The notes under the pieces are model-generated. The model worked only from the letters and a program-made list of their open reading frames with translations. It made no database searches and was not told the DNA's origin. A DNA stretch of 64,000 nucleotides from Tardiphaga robiniae (lineage in GTDB: Bacteria; Pseudomonadota; Alphaproteobacteria; Rhizobiales; Xanthobacteraceae), in assembly GCF_013359755.1 (NCBI RefSeq), contig NZ_JABMCJ010000090.1, positions 1 through 64,000 of the forward strand. Reading direction: 5' to 3'. The first letter of the stretch is position 1, and each line of letters starts with the position of its first letter. The translations under genes were made by a program, and so were the position numbers. Shown in pieces: positions 63,267 to 64,000 of the stretch.

Positions 63267-64000
63267 CACGGTGGATACGATGCCGGTCGCGCGTGCGGCA
63301 TGGCGCACGCATCCGCTGGTCAAGCGTAGCGCGCCGGTGGTGACCATTGTCGCGGTGCTGATCGTCGTCTGGTACATCGGCGCCGTGCTGATGAACCTGT
63401 CGCTTGTGCGCGGCGGCTTCGAGCGCGAGGAAGCGCCTTACACGACGATGGAATTGCTGGAAGGCACCATGAGCGCGGAACGGCCGCTGCTGCCGGCGCC
63501 GCATCAGGTGGTCGGTGCTTTCATCGACGGCGTGTTCGGCTATGCGCCGACGGCGCCGCGTAGCCTCGTCTATCATTCCATGGTGACGCTGTCGGCGACG
63601 CTGCTCGGCTTCGCGCTGGGCGCGCTGCTCGGCATCGTGCTGGCGCTCGCCATCGTGCACAGCCGCGTGCTGGAGCGTAGCCTGATGCCGTGGATCATCT
63701 GCTCGCAGATGGTGCCCATATTGGCGCTGGCGCCGATCTTCATTGTGGTGCTCGGTGCCATCGGCCTACAGGGCCTGCTGCCGAAATCGATTATCTCGGC
63801 CTATCTGAGCTTCTTCCCCATCACCATCGGCATGGTGAAAGGCTTCACCTCGCCCGATCCGATGCAGATGGATCTGATGCGGACATGGTCGGCGACATCT
63901 AGGCAGGTGCTGTCGAAACTGCGCTGGCCCTCGGCGGTGCCCTATCTCTTTGCCAGCCTCAAGGTCGCCATCACCATTTCGCTGATCGGCGCCATCGTCG
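63256..64000 (+). CDS. ABC transporter permease, partial at window end
   Basis: The first 248 residues of a permease of the SsuC/TauC/NrtB type, open to the end of the window. An unusual N-terminal periplasmic extension precedes the domain: a first helix near 27-48 ([19 protein letters not shown]), a soluble stretch rich in Glu/Pro ([29 protein letters not shown]), then [29 protein letters not shown] and the typical EAA-like FITxVKGF replaced by [23 protein letters not shown]. Begins with ATG inside the end of the ATPase gene. Confidence 0.88.
   Translation, partial: MTSSTVDTMPVARAAWRTHPLVKRSAPVVTIVAVLIVVWYIGAVLMNLSLVRGGFEREEAPYTTMELLEGTMSAERPLLPAPHQVVGAFIDGVFGYAPTAPRSLVYHSMVTLSATLLGFALGALLGIVLALAIVHSRVLERSLMPWIICSQMVPILALAPIFIVVLGAIGLQGLLPKSIISAYLSFFPITIGMVKGFTSPDPMQMDLMRTWSATSRQVLSKLRWPSAVPYLFASLKVAITISLIGAIV

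Overview
The window looks like chromosomal DNA of an alphaproteobacterium of the Bradyrhizobium / Rhodopseudomonas / Tardiphaga group. The reasons are high GC, a complete PhyR-NepR-EcfG general stress module, a ClpS2-type adaptor, many acyl-CoA enzymes and aromatic-acid transporters, and intergenic palindromes typical of that family (CCCCGCGAAGGCGGGG, GTAGGATGGGTAGA, and a CTCTCCC...GGGAGAGG element). No tRNA, rRNA, phage, transposase or CRISPR array was found.

Region 1 (1-14.2 kb) is mostly housekeeping: pdxH overlapping an SDR, a DnaJ-class chaperone, an ECF sigma/anti-sigma pair, fabI, a histidine phosphatase, aroC, a class III nucleotidyl cyclase, clpS, a Sel1-type protein, a secreted DUF1194 protein and an isolated cobB.

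Region 2 (14.2-27.5 kb) is an acyl-CoA catabolic block. It holds an acyl-CoA ligase, a thiolase, a divergent TetR regulator, then SDR, enoyl-CoA hydratase, feruloyl-CoA-synthase-like ligase, three acyl-CoA dehydrogenases (two a tandem duplication), a nitroreductase and a second crotonase. Together these give activation plus a full beta-oxidation cycle for an unknown acid, perhaps a phenylpropanoid. Between the TetR gene and the SDR lies a leader with five copies of a GAAACGCCCAAGGA-like motif, the strangest non-coding segment of the window.

Region 3 (27.7-34.7 kb) is mixed: a membrane-anchored cNMP-binding protein, an orphan DUF6537 protein, DUF3307, a cysteine-cluster protein, WYL and LysR regulators, a GST-like protein, a flavin-type oxidase and a thioesterase.

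Region 4 (34.9-51.6 kb) is a hydroxycinnamate (p-coumarate/ferulate type) island matching in gene content the cou/tar locus described in Rhodopseudomonas palustris. It holds pobA, a TRAP transporter, DUF3237, a cyclase-family protein, crotonase (couA), CoA ligase (couB), SDR, two substrate-binding proteins, a branched-chain-type ABC transporter with fused permease-ATPase, and a MarR regulator (couR). A shared dyad TTAT-N5-ATAA occurs in three of its promoter regions, which suggests one repressor controls uptake and side-chain removal, with PobA carrying 4-hydroxybenzoate on to protocatechuate.

Region 5 (51.7-64 kb) has a glycerate 2-kinase, five tandem paralogous ABC substrate-binding proteins separated by hairpin terminators and without their own permease, the ecfG-nepR/phyR stress locus with divergent EcfG-like promoters, and the first two genes of an SsuBC/TauBC-type ABC transporter cut by the window end.
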